Source: Halorubellus sp034808145
GTDB taxonomy: Archaea; Halobacteriota; Halobacteria; Halobacteriales; Natrialbaceae
Direction: 5' to 3'
Length of the DNA: 64,000 nt
NCBI RefSeq assembly: GCF_034808145.1
Contig: NZ_JAXHGM010000011.1
Location: 42,849-106,848 of the forward strand
Part shown: piece by piece, positions 25,775 to 34,225 of the stretch
How positions within the stretch are numbered: position 1 is the stretch's first letter
Layout of the letters: every line of letters starts with the position of its first letter
Notes under the pieces: generated by a model
What the model was told of the DNA's origin: nothing
Database searches by the model: none
The model's input: only the letters and a program-made list of their open reading frames with translations
Made by a program: the position numbers and the translations under genes

Positions 25775-27063
25775 TCGTTCACCTCGCGCGTCGCCACGGC
25801 GACGCACCCGCGCTCGCCGGTCGCATACACGCGGCCGCCGGCGACGGCGGGCGCGGAGAGGCTGCCGGCGTTCGTCGTCAACTGCCAGCGCGCCTCGCCC
25901 GTCTCGCGGTCGAGCGCGTGGACGCCACCAGCGTGGTCAACGCCGTACAGGACGTCGCCGACCACGGCCACTGGACTCTCGGTGCGAAGCCGGCTTATCG
26001 ACCCCGAGCGCCACACCGTCTCGCCCGTCTCCCGGTCGAGCGCACGAACCCCACGGTTTGGGGACTCGCCGGTCCCGGCACTCCGGGTCGCGACGAACGC
26101 GTGAGCCGGGCCGACCGAACAGCCCGCCTCCACTGCGTCGACGACGGTGCGCCAGCGCTCGCTCCCGTCCGTGGCGTCGACCGCGACGATCGCGCCGCTC
26201 TCGACGCCCAGGTACGCGGTCCCGTCGACGACCGCGGGCGCGCTCTCGGTGCGGCCGCCCGCCTCGAACGCGTACTCCCACGCCGTCTCGCCCGAGGACG
26301 CGTCGATGCCGCGGAGCCGTCGGACGTCGGCGGCGACTTCGTGATACGACGTGAGGACGACCTCCTCACCGACCGCCGGCGTCGTCGCCACGCCGGGGAC
26401 GGCGTTCGTCCACTGCAGTGCGCCGTCTTCGGCGTCGAACGCGTACACCGTCGCTTCGCCGCTCCCAGTCCCGACGTAGACGACGCCGTCGTGAACCGTG
26501 ACGGCGTACACGCCGCTGACCCTGGTGTCTGGAGGCGACTGCCAGACGACGCGGCCGTCTTCGGCGTCGAACGCGTACAGGGTGCTGCCGACGCCGGCGT
26601 AAACGGTGCCGTCGGCGACCGCGGGCTGGCACGACGGCCACCCGTCGACGGTCGTCCGCCAGACGTCCTCGCCGGTCGTCGCGTCGAGCGTGCGGACGAC
26701 GCCGGCGTCCGTTTCGCGTTCCCCGATGAGGTAGACGCGGTCGCCGTCGACCACCGGCGCGTACGGCGTCTCGATGTCGAACTCACGCGTCCACTCGGTG
26801 TAGACCGGGCGGTCGACCGGCTTCGCGTCGACGAACCCGGCGTTCGTCGCGTCGTACCCGAGTTGGCCCCACGCCCCTGGCGCCTCGCTCGTCTCGACTC
26901 CGTCGTCGGACGCCGTGTCGGTGGTCGTCGTTCGCGTCGCTGGCTCCTCGATTCCTCCGGTCGTCTCGCCCGTCGCGCGCTCGGTCCTCTCCGTCGTCGA
27001 CCCGCTCAGTCTGAGACAGCCGCTCGTCGCCAGTACGGCGGCCAGCACCCCCCGTCGTTTCAT
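25771..27063 (-). CDS. PQQ-repeat beta-propeller Tat lipoprotein (first of pair)
   Basis: A 430-residue paralog. The N-terminus MKRRGVLAAVLATSGCLRLS has a twin-arginine and lipobox (Cys16). A Thr/Glu-rich linker precedes AWGQLGYDATNAGFV and about seven propeller blades such as VDGDRVYLIGERE, ADGTVYAGVGSTLYAFDAED and HDGVVYVGTGS. It probably acts in protein assembly or sensing outside the cell, by analogy to BamB-like propellers, but this is inference. It overlaps the next gene by 4 bases (ATGA), forming a two-gene operon within the lipoate/dehydrogenase region. The promoter is probably near the ATAG box at 27139-27146. Confidence 0.82.
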   Translation of the reverse strand: MKRRGVLAAVLATSGCLRLSGSTTERTERATGETTGGIEEPATRTTTTDTASDDGVETSEAPGAWGQLGYDATNAGFVDAKPVDRPVYTEWTREFDIETPYAPVVDGDRVYLIGERETDAGVVRTLDATTGEDVWRTTVDGWPSCQPAVADGTVYAGVGSTLYAFDAEDGRVVWQSPPDTRVSGVYAVTVHDGVVYVGTGSGEATVYAFDAEDGALQWTNAVPGVATTPAVGEEVVLTSYHEVAADVRRLRGIDASSGETAWEYAFEAGGRTESAPAVVDGTAYLGVESGAIVAVDATDGSERWRTVVDAVEAGCSVGPAHAFVATRSAGTGESPNRGVRALDRETGETVWRSGSISRLRTESPVAVVGDVLYGVDHAGGVHALDRETGEARWQLTTNAGSLSAPAVAGGRVYATGERGCVAVATREVNE

Positions 27064-27384
27064 TTGCCGAACCAGAACGACCCCGGCGGCAAAAATCTCC
27101 CGCACGACGACGTCGATTCGGTCGCGACCGCGCCGAGGGTATAGAGAACACGCAACACGGTTGTCGGGCGACACGACCCGGTCGTCGGATGGGCTCCTGG
27201 CACGTAGCCGTCCACTACTCCCGCCCGTTCGTCCAGAATGTCGGTGGAAAAACCGTGAGGAACGTTCGAAGCGTTCGATACATGGCGAGAAAGCCGAAAG
27301 GTTACACTTCTCACGAGGATTCCCGGACGTTCAGTGTGAAGCTGTCGCAAGAATCCGGTTGATAGTAACGTTTTTACGAAAATC
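27064..27384. other. Intergenic region upstream of pdhA
   Basis: About 320 bases without a supportable gene. It serves two divergent transcripts: the propeller operon to the left and pdhA to the right. It contains an inverted repeat TCGAA-GCG-TTCGA at 27266-27278. The AT content rises toward the pdhA promoter. Confidence 0.6.
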
Positions 27385-27437
27385 ATATAACGCGAGCAGG
27401 AGACGTACGTCGTATGCGAAGGTGGGTTCTCCCGTGA
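27385..27437 (+). promoter_or_regulatory. pdhA TATA box, Shine-Dalgarno and 7-codon leader frame
   Basis: The box ATATAA (27385-27390) predicts a transcript start at about 27412-27416. An ATG at 27414 opens a seven-codon frame (MRRWVLP) whose stop TGA (27435-27437) overlaps the pdhA GTG start at 27434. AAGGTGGG at 27419-27426 is a good Shine-Dalgarno for the GTG. The leader frame could couple or tune translation. Confidence 0.55.
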
Positions 27438-28543
27438 GCACGCTAGAACGCAGCCCCCGAGACCGCGTACAGGTACTCGACGACGACGGTCGAGTGCTCG
27501 ACGACGCGGAGGTGCCGGACCTCTCCGACGACGAGTTGCTCGAGATCTACGAGCAGATGAAGCTCGCGCGGCACTTCGACCAGCGTGCCGTGTCCCTGCA
27601 GCGCCAGGGCCGCATGGGGACGTACCCGCCCCTGTCCGGTCAGGAGGCCGCGCAGGTCGCGAGCGCACATGCACTCGATACCGACGACTGGATGTTCCCG
27701 AGCTACCGCGAGCACGGCGCCGCGCTCGTCCGCGGATTCGGGCTGAAGCGCACGCTCCTGTACTGGATGGGCCACGAACAGGGGAACGCCATCCCCGAGG
27801 ACGTGAACCTGTTCACGGTCGCGGTCCCGATCGCGACCCAGATACCGCACGCCACCGGTGCGGCGTGGGCCTCGCGCCTCAAAGGCGAGGACAAGGCGTT
27901 CCTCTGTTACTTCGGCGACGGCGCCACGAGCGAGGGCGACTTCCACGAGGGCCTGAACTTCGCGGGCGTGTTCGACGCGCCCGCGGTGTTCTTCTGTAAC
28001 AACAACCAGTGGGCGATCTCGGTGCCTCGCGAGAAGCAGACCGCGAGCGAGACGATCGCGCAGAAGGCCAACGCGTACGGCTTCGAGGGCGTGCAGGTCG
28101 ACGGCATGGACCCGCTCGCCGTGTACAAGGTCACGAAGGAGGCCGTCGAGAAGGCCAAGGACCCCGACGAGGACGACCTGCGGCCGACGCTCATCGAGGC
28201 GGTCCAGTACCGCTTCGGCGCGCACACGACCGCCGACGACCCCTCGGTCTACCGGGACGACGACGAGGTCGAGCGCTGGAAGCAGAAGGACCCCATCCCG
28301 CGGATGGAGACGTTCCTCCGCGAGCAGGGGATCCTCGACGACGAGCTCGCCGACGAGATCACCCAGCGCATCGAGGACGACGTCGCCGAAGCGATCTCGG
28401 CGGCGGAAGAGGTGGAGCGCCCGGACCCCGTAGAGATGTTCAACCACGTGTACGCCGACATGCCCCAGCGCCTCCAGTCGCAACTCGACTGGTTCAACGA
28501 GGTCCGCGAGGAGTTCGGCGACGACGCCCTACTGGAGGACTAA
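27434..28543 (+). CDS. pdhA: 2-oxoacid dehydrogenase E1 alpha subunit
   Basis: A 369-residue thiamin-diphosphate-dependent E1 alpha subunit; with E1 beta it decarboxylates a 2-oxoacid and transfers the acyl group to lipoyl-E2. The TPP/Mg motif GDGATSEGDFHEGLNFAGVF ends with CNNNQWA, the family GDG...NN signature. SFPSYREHGAALVRGF and the PHATGAAWASRLKG region are conserved. The GTG start has a Shine-Dalgarno and fits the haloarchaeal family N-terminus MSTLERSPRDRVQVLD. Haloarchaea use ferredoxin oxidoreductases for pyruvate, so the true substrate (pyruvate or branched-chain 2-oxoacids) is uncertain. Confidence 0.9.
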   Translation: MSTLERSPRDRVQVLDDDGRVLDDAEVPDLSDDELLEIYEQMKLARHFDQRAVSLQRQGRMGTYPPLSGQEAAQVASAHALDTDDWMFPSYREHGAALVRGFGLKRTLLYWMGHEQGNAIPEDVNLFTVAVPIATQIPHATGAAWASRLKGEDKAFLCYFGDGATSEGDFHEGLNFAGVFDAPAVFFCNNNQWAISVPREKQTASETIAQKANAYGFEGVQVDGMDPLAVYKVTKEAVEKAKDPDEDDLRPTLIEAVQYRFGAHTTADDPSVYRDDDEVERWKQKDPIPRMETFLREQGILDDELADEITQRIEDDVAEAISAAEEVERPDPVEMFNHVYADMPQRLQSQLDWFNEVREEFGDDALLED

Positions 28544-28544
28544 C

Positions 28545-29558
28545 ATGAGTCAGCAAGCACCAGACATCGAAGGAGAGACGGAGAACCTGACGCTCGTACA
28601 GGCCGTCCGCGACGGCCTGCAGAGCGAGATGCGCGACGACGAGGACGTCCTCGTGATGGGCGAGGACGTCGGCAAAAACGGCGGCGTGTTCCGCGCGACC
28701 GACGGGCTCTACGAGGAGTTCGGCGAGGACCGCGTCATCGACACGCCGCTCGCCGAGGCCGGTATCGTCGGCACCGCGATCGGGATGGCCGCGTACGGCC
28801 TGAAGCCGGTGCCGGAGATCCAGTTCCTCGGGTTCATCTACCCGGCGTTCGACCAGATCGTGAGTCACGCGGCGCGCCTTCGCACGCGGAGTCGCGGCCG
28901 GTTCACGGCGCAGATGGTCATCCGCGCACCGTACGGTGGCGGCATCCGTGCCCCCGAGCACCACTCCGAGTCGACGGAGGCGATGTTCGCGCACCAGCCC
29001 GGCCTCAAGGTCCAGATCCCGAGCACGCCCTACGACGCGAAGGGGATGCTCATCTCGGCGATCCGCGACCCGGACCCGGTCGTGTTCCTCGAGCCGAAGC
29101 TCATCTACCGTGCGTTCCGCGAGGAGGTTCCCGACGACTCCTACGAGGTCCCGCTCGGCGAGGCGGCGGTGCGTCGCGAGGGCAGCGACATCTCGGTGTT
29201 CACGTGGGGTGCCATGACGCGTCCGACGATGGAGGCCGCGGAGGAACTCGCCGAGGAGAACGGCATCGACGCGGAGGTCGTCGACCTGCGTTCGATGTCG
29301 CCGCTCGACAAGGACACCATCGTGGAGTCCTTCAAGAAGACGGGGCGTGCGGCGGTCGTCCACGAGGCCCCGAAGTCCGGCGGACTCGGCGGCGAGATCG
29401 CGACGATCATCCAGGAAGAGGCCTTGATGTACCAGGAGGCGCCCGTGGAGCGCATCACCGGGTTCGACACGCCGTTCCCGCTGTACGCGCTCGAGGACTA
29501 CTACCTCCCGGAGCCGGCTCGCATCAAGAAGGGCATCCGTGACGCGGTGAGTTTCTAA
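28545..29558 (+). CDS. pdhB: 2-oxoacid dehydrogenase E1 beta subunit
   Basis: A 337-residue E1 beta subunit with the transketolase pyrimidine domain and C-terminal domain. Diagnostic segments are VLVMGEDVGKNGGVFRATDG, DTPLAEAGIVGTAIGMAAYG, FVYPAFDQ-like GFIYPAFDQIVSHAAR and APYGGGIRAPEHHSES, then EVVDLRSMSPLDKDTI. It starts one base after the E1 alpha stop with GGAGG upstream, so the pair is co-translated. It forms the alpha2beta2 E1. Confidence 0.93.
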   Translation: MSQQAPDIEGETENLTLVQAVRDGLQSEMRDDEDVLVMGEDVGKNGGVFRATDGLYEEFGEDRVIDTPLAEAGIVGTAIGMAAYGLKPVPEIQFLGFIYPAFDQIVSHAARLRTRSRGRFTAQMVIRAPYGGGIRAPEHHSESTEAMFAHQPGLKVQIPSTPYDAKGMLISAIRDPDPVVFLEPKLIYRAFREEVPDDSYEVPLGEAAVRREGSDISVFTWGAMTRPTMEAAEELAEENGIDAEVVDLRSMSPLDKDTIVESFKKTGRAAVVHEAPKSGGLGGEIATIIQEEALMYQEAPVERITGFDTPFPLYALEDYYLPEPARIKKGIRDAVSF

Positions 29559-29559
29559 G

Positions 29560-31140
29560 ATGCCACAGGAATTCAAGCTCCCCGACGTCGGCGAAGGGGT
29601 CGCCGAGGGCGAGCTCGTCGAGTGGCTCGTCGAGCCCGGCGACACCGTCGAGGAGGACCAGGCGGTCGCGAAGGTGGAGACGGACAAGGCGCTCGTGGAC
29701 GTCCCGTCGCCGTACAACGGAACGGTCAAGGAGCTGTTCGTCGAGGAAGGCGAGATGGTGCCCGTCGGCGACGTCATCATGGCGTACAACGTCGAGGGCG
29801 AAGACGATCTGGACGACACGAGTTCGAGCGCGGACGCCGAGGCGGACGCGGCGGCTGACGCGGACGCCGGCGAGGCCGAGAGCGCCGACGCCGGGGAGAC
29901 CGAGGAGGTCGAGACGCCGAGCGGGCGCGTGTTCGCGCCACCGAGTGCGCGGAAGCTCGCTCGCGAGCTCGGCGTCGACATCTCGCAGGTCGACGGCACC
30001 GGCCCGAGCGGTCGCGTGACGGACGCGGACGTGCAGGCGCACGCCGACAGCGGTGGCGAGGCCGAGACGGGCGGCGAGCCCGCGACAGCCGAGGCGGACG
30101 CGGGTGCGGACGACGCCGCGGCCGCGGAGAGCACTGACGCCGGAGCGGCCGGCGGGAGTGCGGCGAGCGCACAGACGACCCGGCAGGCGCCGTCGCCCCA
30201 GGGCGTCGACGCGGCGGGTCGCGAGCAGACGCTCGCGGCGCCGGCGACGCGGAAGCTCGCCGACGAGAAGGGCGTCGACATCGACGACGTCCCGACCGAC
30301 GAGACGCGGGACGGCGAGGCGTTCGTCACGCCCGAGGCCGTCACGGAGTACGCGGAAGCGATGCAGCAGGCCCAGGAGGCCGACGCCGGCGCGATGGCCG
30401 CGGGCGAGACGATGGGCGCGGAGGGCCAGCGCGAGACGCGCGAGCCCTACAAGGGCGTCCGGAAGACCATCGGGGACGCGATGGCGAACTCGAAGTACAC
30501 CGCGCCCCACGTCACGCACCACGACGAGGTGGACGTCACCGAGCTCGTCGAGACCCGCGAGCGACTGAAGGGCGAGGCCGAGGACCGCGGCATCCGCCTG
30601 ACGTACATGCCGTTCGTGATGAAGGCGTGCGTCGCGGCGCTCAAGGAGTACCCGCAGGTGAACGTCTCCCTCGACGAGGAGAACGAGGAGGTCGTCACGA
30701 AGCACTACTACAACGTCGGCGTCGCCACGGCCACGGACGCCGGCCTCATGGTGCCCGTCATCGACGCGGCCGACCGGAAGGGCCTCCTCCAGCTCTCCTC
30801 GGAGATGAACGAGAAGGTCCAGAAGGCGCGCGACCGCACCATCTCGGTCGACGAGATGCGCGGCGGGACGTTCACCATCACGAACATCGGTGGCATCGGC
30901 GGCGAGTACGCCACGCCGATCATCAATCACCCCGAGAGCGCCATCCTCGCGCTCGGCGAGATCAAGAAGAAGCCGCGCGTGATGACCGACGAGAACGGCG
31001 AGGACTCCATCGAGATCCGGCACGTCCTCACGCTCTCGCTCTCCTTCGACCACCGCATCATCGACGGCGCGGACGGAGCGCGGTTCACGAACGAGGTCAA
31101 GAAGTACCTCGAGAACCCCGAACTCCTCCTGCTGGAGTAG
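29560..31140 (+). CDS. pdhC: Dihydrolipoamide acyltransferase E2
   Basis: A 526-residue E2 core. The lipoyl domain carries Lys43 in EVETDKALVDVPSP, the residue lipoylated by LipA products. An Ala/Asp/Glu-rich linker leads to a peripheral subunit-binding domain (FAPPSARKLARELGVDISQ), then a second, more divergent one (APATRKLADEKGVDIDDV). The acyltransferase domain ends with the catalytic FDHRIIDGADGARF (His498). Starts one base after the E1 beta stop. Two subunit-binding domains are unusual for a single-lipoyl E2. The long acidic linkers are a haloadaptation. Confidence 0.93.
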   Translation: MPQEFKLPDVGEGVAEGELVEWLVEPGDTVEEDQAVAKVETDKALVDVPSPYNGTVKELFVEEGEMVPVGDVIMAYNVEGEDDLDDTSSSADAEADAAADADAGEAESADAGETEEVETPSGRVFAPPSARKLARELGVDISQVDGTGPSGRVTDADVQAHADSGGEAETGGEPATAEADAGADDAAAAESTDAGAAGGSAASAQTTRQAPSPQGVDAAGREQTLAAPATRKLADEKGVDIDDVPTDETRDGEAFVTPEAVTEYAEAMQQAQEADAGAMAAGETMGAEGQRETREPYKGVRKTIGDAMANSKYTAPHVTHHDEVDVTELVETRERLKGEAEDRGIRLTYMPFVMKACVAALKEYPQVNVSLDEENEEVVTKHYYNVGVATATDAGLMVPVIDAADRKGLLQLSSEMNEKVQKARDRTISVDEMRGGTFTITNIGGIGGEYATPIINHPESAILALGEIKKKPRVMTDENGEDSIEIRHVLTLSLSFDHRIIDGADGARFTNEVKKYLENPELLLLE

Positions 31141-31346
31141 CCTGACTCCGGCGTCGGCTTGAGGTTCGGGATACCCGCCTTCTCTCGACGCACTCGCACT
31201 CGGATAGAGCGTCACGGCGTCTCCGAGGGCGCGCGTTCGAGATGACGACGTGAGGCGCGTGGCGACGCGACCACTCCGAGAGCGAATTCCTCTGCCGTCG
31301 CGCTCGGTGGCGATGGGACGGGGAACCGCGCTGGCAATACTTGGGG

Positions 31347-31355
31347 TTTCTTATG
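31347..31355 (+). promoter_or_regulatory. TATA box of pdhD
   Basis: TTTCTTATG lies about 23-31 bases upstream of the ATG at 31378, giving a leaderless transcript. It means pdhD has its own promoter, separate from pdhABC. Confidence 0.5.
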
Positions 31356-31377
31356 CCTGCTCGGGGTGTGTTCGAGT

Positions 31378-32838
31378 ATGGTCGTCGGAGACGTCACAAC
31401 TGGCACGGACCTTCTGGTAATCGGCGCGGGCCCCGGCGGATACGTCGCCGCCATCCGCGCGGGACAGCTCGGGCTCGACGTCACGCTCGTCGAGAAGGAC
31501 GAATACGGTGGCGCGTGCCTGAACCGCGGGTGCATCCCCTCGAAGGCGCTCATCACCGCGACGAGTCTGAAGCACGACGCGGCGAACGCCGAGGAGATGG
31601 GTATCCACGCGAACCCGGCGGTCGACATGACCCAGATGATGTCCTGGAAGGAAGGGGTCGTCGACCAGCTCACGAGCGGCGTGGAGAAGCTCTGCAAGGC
31701 GAACGGCGTGAACCTCATCGAGGGGACCGCGGAGTTCTCCGGCGAGAACTCCGTCCGCATCGTTCACGGCGGCGAAGGCCAGGGCTCCGAGAGCCTGGAC
31801 TTCGAGCACTGTATCATCGCGACCGGCTCTCGCCCCATCCAGGTTCCCGGGTTCGAGTTCGACGGCGAGCACGTTCTCGCGAGCGAGCACGCGCTCAGCC
31901 TGGACTCGGTGCCGGACGAGCTCGTCGTCGTCGGCGCGGGCTACATCGGGATGGAGCTCGCGTCCGTGTACGCGAAGCTCGGGACGGACGTCACCGTGGT
32001 CGAGATGCTCGACGACGTCCTCCCGCCGTACGAGGACGACGTCTCGCGGGTCGTCAAGAGTCACGCGAAGGACCTCGGCGTGGAGTTCCACTTCGGCTAC
32101 TCCGCGAGCGACTGGGAGGAGACCGACGACGGCGTCGTCGTCACCGCCAGCCCCGCCGCTGCGGACGGCGGGCAGGCCGCCGAGGCCGAGGCGGAGGGCG
32201 AGGAACTGGCACTCGAGGCGGACAAGGTCCTCGTCGCCGTCGGCCGGCAGCCGGTCACGGACACGCTGAACCTCGAAGCCACCGGCCTGGAGCCCAACGA
32301 GCAGGGGTTCCTGGAGACGGACGACCGCTGTCGCACCGACGTCGAGCACATCATGGCGGTCGGCGACGTCGCCGGCGAACCGATGCTCGCGCACAAGGGC
32401 AGCAAGGAAGGGCAGGTCGCCGCCGAGGTCGTCGCGGGCGAACCGTCGGCCGTGGACTACCAGGCGATGCCCGCCGCGGTGTTCACCGAACCCGAGATCG
32501 GGACCGTCGGCCTCACCGAGGCCGAGGCCGAGGAGCAGGGCTTCGAGCCGACCGTCGGGAAGTTCCCGTTCCAGGCGAGCGGGCGCGCACTCACGACGGG
32601 CGAGACGGACGGGTTCGTCCGCATCGTCGCCGACGAACCCAGCGGGTTCGTCCTCGGCGCGCAGATCGTCGGCCCCGAGGCGAGCGAGCTCGTCGCCGAA
32701 CTCGGGCTCGCCATCGAGATGGGCGCGACCCTGGAGGACGTCGCGTCCACGGTGCACACGCACCCGACGCTCGCGGAAGCCGTGATGGAGGCCGCCGAGA
32801 ACGCGCTCGGGCACGCCATCCACACGCTGAACCGGTAG
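31378..32838 (+). CDS. pdhD: Dihydrolipoamide dehydrogenase E3
   Basis: A 486-residue flavoprotein that reoxidises dihydrolipoamide with NAD+. The FAD motif VIGAGPGGYVAAIRAGQLG, redox disulfide in GGACLNRGCIPSK (Cys47/Cys52), NAD motif VVVGAGYIGMELASVYAKLG and the C-terminal THPTLAEAVMEA with catalytic His are all visible. About 240 bases separate it from pdhC, and it has its own promoter. The ATG at MVVGDVTTGTDLLV is chosen over one four codons upstream because the TATA spacing fits. Confidence 0.95.
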   Translation: MVVGDVTTGTDLLVIGAGPGGYVAAIRAGQLGLDVTLVEKDEYGGACLNRGCIPSKALITATSLKHDAANAEEMGIHANPAVDMTQMMSWKEGVVDQLTSGVEKLCKANGVNLIEGTAEFSGENSVRIVHGGEGQGSESLDFEHCIIATGSRPIQVPGFEFDGEHVLASEHALSLDSVPDELVVVGAGYIGMELASVYAKLGTDVTVVEMLDDVLPPYEDDVSRVVKSHAKDLGVEFHFGYSASDWEETDDGVVVTASPAAADGGQAAEAEAEGEELALEADKVLVAVGRQPVTDTLNLEATGLEPNEQGFLETDDRCRTDVEHIMAVGDVAGEPMLAHKGSKEGQVAAEVVAGEPSAVDYQAMPAAVFTEPEIGTVGLTEAEAEEQGFEPTVGKFPFQASGRALTTGETDGFVRIVADEPSGFVLGAQIVGPEASELVAELGLAIEMGATLEDVASTVHTHPTLAEAVMEAAENALGHAIHTLNR

Positions 32839-32982
32839 GTCGACGGCTCCGTTCCGTCGCGACTCGTTCGCGAACCGCCGTCCGGTCCTGTTTCGACCGA
32901 GTTACCGCGCCTGGGCGCCTGATTCGACATAATCGCTCCTCGAAGCGCCGAAATTAACTTCCGTGGTCGAGAACGCTCGCCC

Positions 32983-33198
32983 GTGAACGCGCTTGTTCTG
33001 CTCGCCGGTGTCGGCTCGCTGCTGCTCGGCGTCCCGTACGTCGCCGCACCGAGACGCGTCTATCACTTCGGCTTCGAGTCCCTGCGCGCCTTCGGCTCCG
33101 GGCCGTCCGAGCCGTCCGACGGGATGCTCTGGATGCACCGGTTCGTCGGCCTCTGTTCGCTCGTCACCGGTATTTTGTACATTATCCCGGTACTGTGA
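32983..33198 (+). CDS. Small two-TM membrane protein
   Basis: A 71-residue protein of unknown function with a hydrophobic N-terminal segment (LVLLAGVGSLLLGVPYVAAP) and a C-terminal one (VGLCSLVTGILYIIPVL). Between them is RRVYHFGFESLRAFGSGPS. The start is GTG, placed 23-32 bases downstream of an AAATTAACTT box, so it is a likely leaderless transcript. Confidence 0.6.
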   Translation: MNALVLLAGVGSLLLGVPYVAAPRRVYHFGFESLRAFGSGPSEPSDGMLWMHRFVGLCSLVTGILYIIPVL

Positions 33199-33480
33199 CC
33201 GCTCCGCGACGCGAGCGCGACCCGTCTCGACCGTGCCGACGTGCTATCCGTCGGAGTTGCGTCGTACGGGCCGACAGTAACTGCGAGAACGCGATGGCTG
33301 CCGCTCCGTGGTGTGTAGAGTAGACGGGGTAGGCCGGTCAGCGGTAGCGCCACGTGCAGAGCACGCGGGCTGAAAGGTGCTGCCGTCCGTGCCGTCCACT
33401 CGTTCGTCAGGTGCGTCGACGGTTAACCCTGCCGGTCCTCGCAGGGCGGTCCGCCGCTCTTGGTCCCGCCTCTGTCGCGC

Positions 33481-33819
33481 TCAGTCCCGCCAGTCCGGGT
33501 TCTCGCGTGGGGGACTGAACACTTCGATGCCGACCGCGGGTTCGTCGCCGGTGTTCTCGGCGCCGTGCGGTTCGTCGCCGTGGAAGACGTACGAGTCGCC
33601 GGGTTCGATGGTGACGGTCTCGCCGTCGACGTGGAAGTCGAGGGCGCCCGACAGGAGGTAGCCGAGTTGCTCGTTGGCGTGACTGTGCTCGGGGACGACC
33701 GCGCCGGGGTCGATGCGGAAGTGCTGGACGTTCGCCTCCGTCCCGCCGGCGAGGATCTTCAGGTGTACGTCGTCGACCGCTTCGGTGCTCTCGACCGCTG
33801 TCTCTGGAACGACCTCCAT
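33481..33819 (-). CDS. Single-domain cupin
   Basis: A 112-residue cupin. The metal-binding motifs are visible: PEHSHANEQLGYLLSGALD (G-x5-H-x-H-x3-E-x6-G) and the second motif PGDSYVFHGDEPHGAENTG. The fold binds a metal through three His and one Glu. Members include isomerases, dioxygenases and sensors; no specific activity can be called. It stands alone on the minus strand, divergent from the small membrane gene at 33938. Confidence 0.85.
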   Translation of the reverse strand: MEVVPETAVESTEAVDDVHLKILAGGTEANVQHFRIDPGAVVPEHSHANEQLGYLLSGALDFHVDGETVTIEPGDSYVFHGDEPHGAENTGDEPAVGIEVFSPPRENPDWRD

Positions 33820-33937
33820 GCGGTCGGGTTCGGCCGCCAGCGCGAAAAACGCTCGCGCGCCGGCGACCCGCGGCGGGCGTCCGACGGCAGCGGCCGTCGA
33901 CACAACGGCTATTGCGCTCGTCGCCCCAACTCGACGC

Positions 33938-34159
33938 ATGCACAGGGCCTTCCTCGTCATCGGTGTGGCGTTCCTCGCGGTGGGCGTCGCGTCGGCGACG
34001 GTCGCGAGCGGTATCGTGTGGTCGACGTTCGTCACGCTCGGTGTCGCGTTCCTCGCGCTCGCGTTCGCCTTCCGAGACGGCGACGGCGGCGAGCACGCGT
34101 CCGGCGAGGACGCGGACGCGACCCGTGGTGGGTCGTCGAGCGTCGACGAGGACGTCTGA
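33938..34159 (+). CDS. Small two-TM membrane protein with acidic tail
   Basis: A 73-residue protein with two hydrophobic segments (FLVIGVAFLAVGVASATVA and TFVTLGVAFLALAFAF) and an acidic tail. No motif is recognised. It lies 67 bases upstream of pheA on the same strand. Confidence 0.6.
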   Translation: MHRAFLVIGVAFLAVGVASATVASGIVWSTFVTLGVAFLALAFAFRDGDGGEHASGEDADATRGGSSSVDEDV

Positions 34160-34225
34160 GAGCGTGCGGCGGTCAATCCTGTCGGCCCCGACGGGCTTTT
34201 CTCGCCCGCCCCGGTACCGGGTCGT

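Noticed and set aside
31141..31377. Possible small gene between pdhC and pdhD
   Set aside because: Frames are short and the TATA box of pdhD occupies the end of the gap.
33199..33480. tRNA or other structured RNA in the gap before the cupin gene
   Set aside because: No cloverleaf-compatible arms or TTCGA/TTCAA T-loop with matching acceptor stem could be found.
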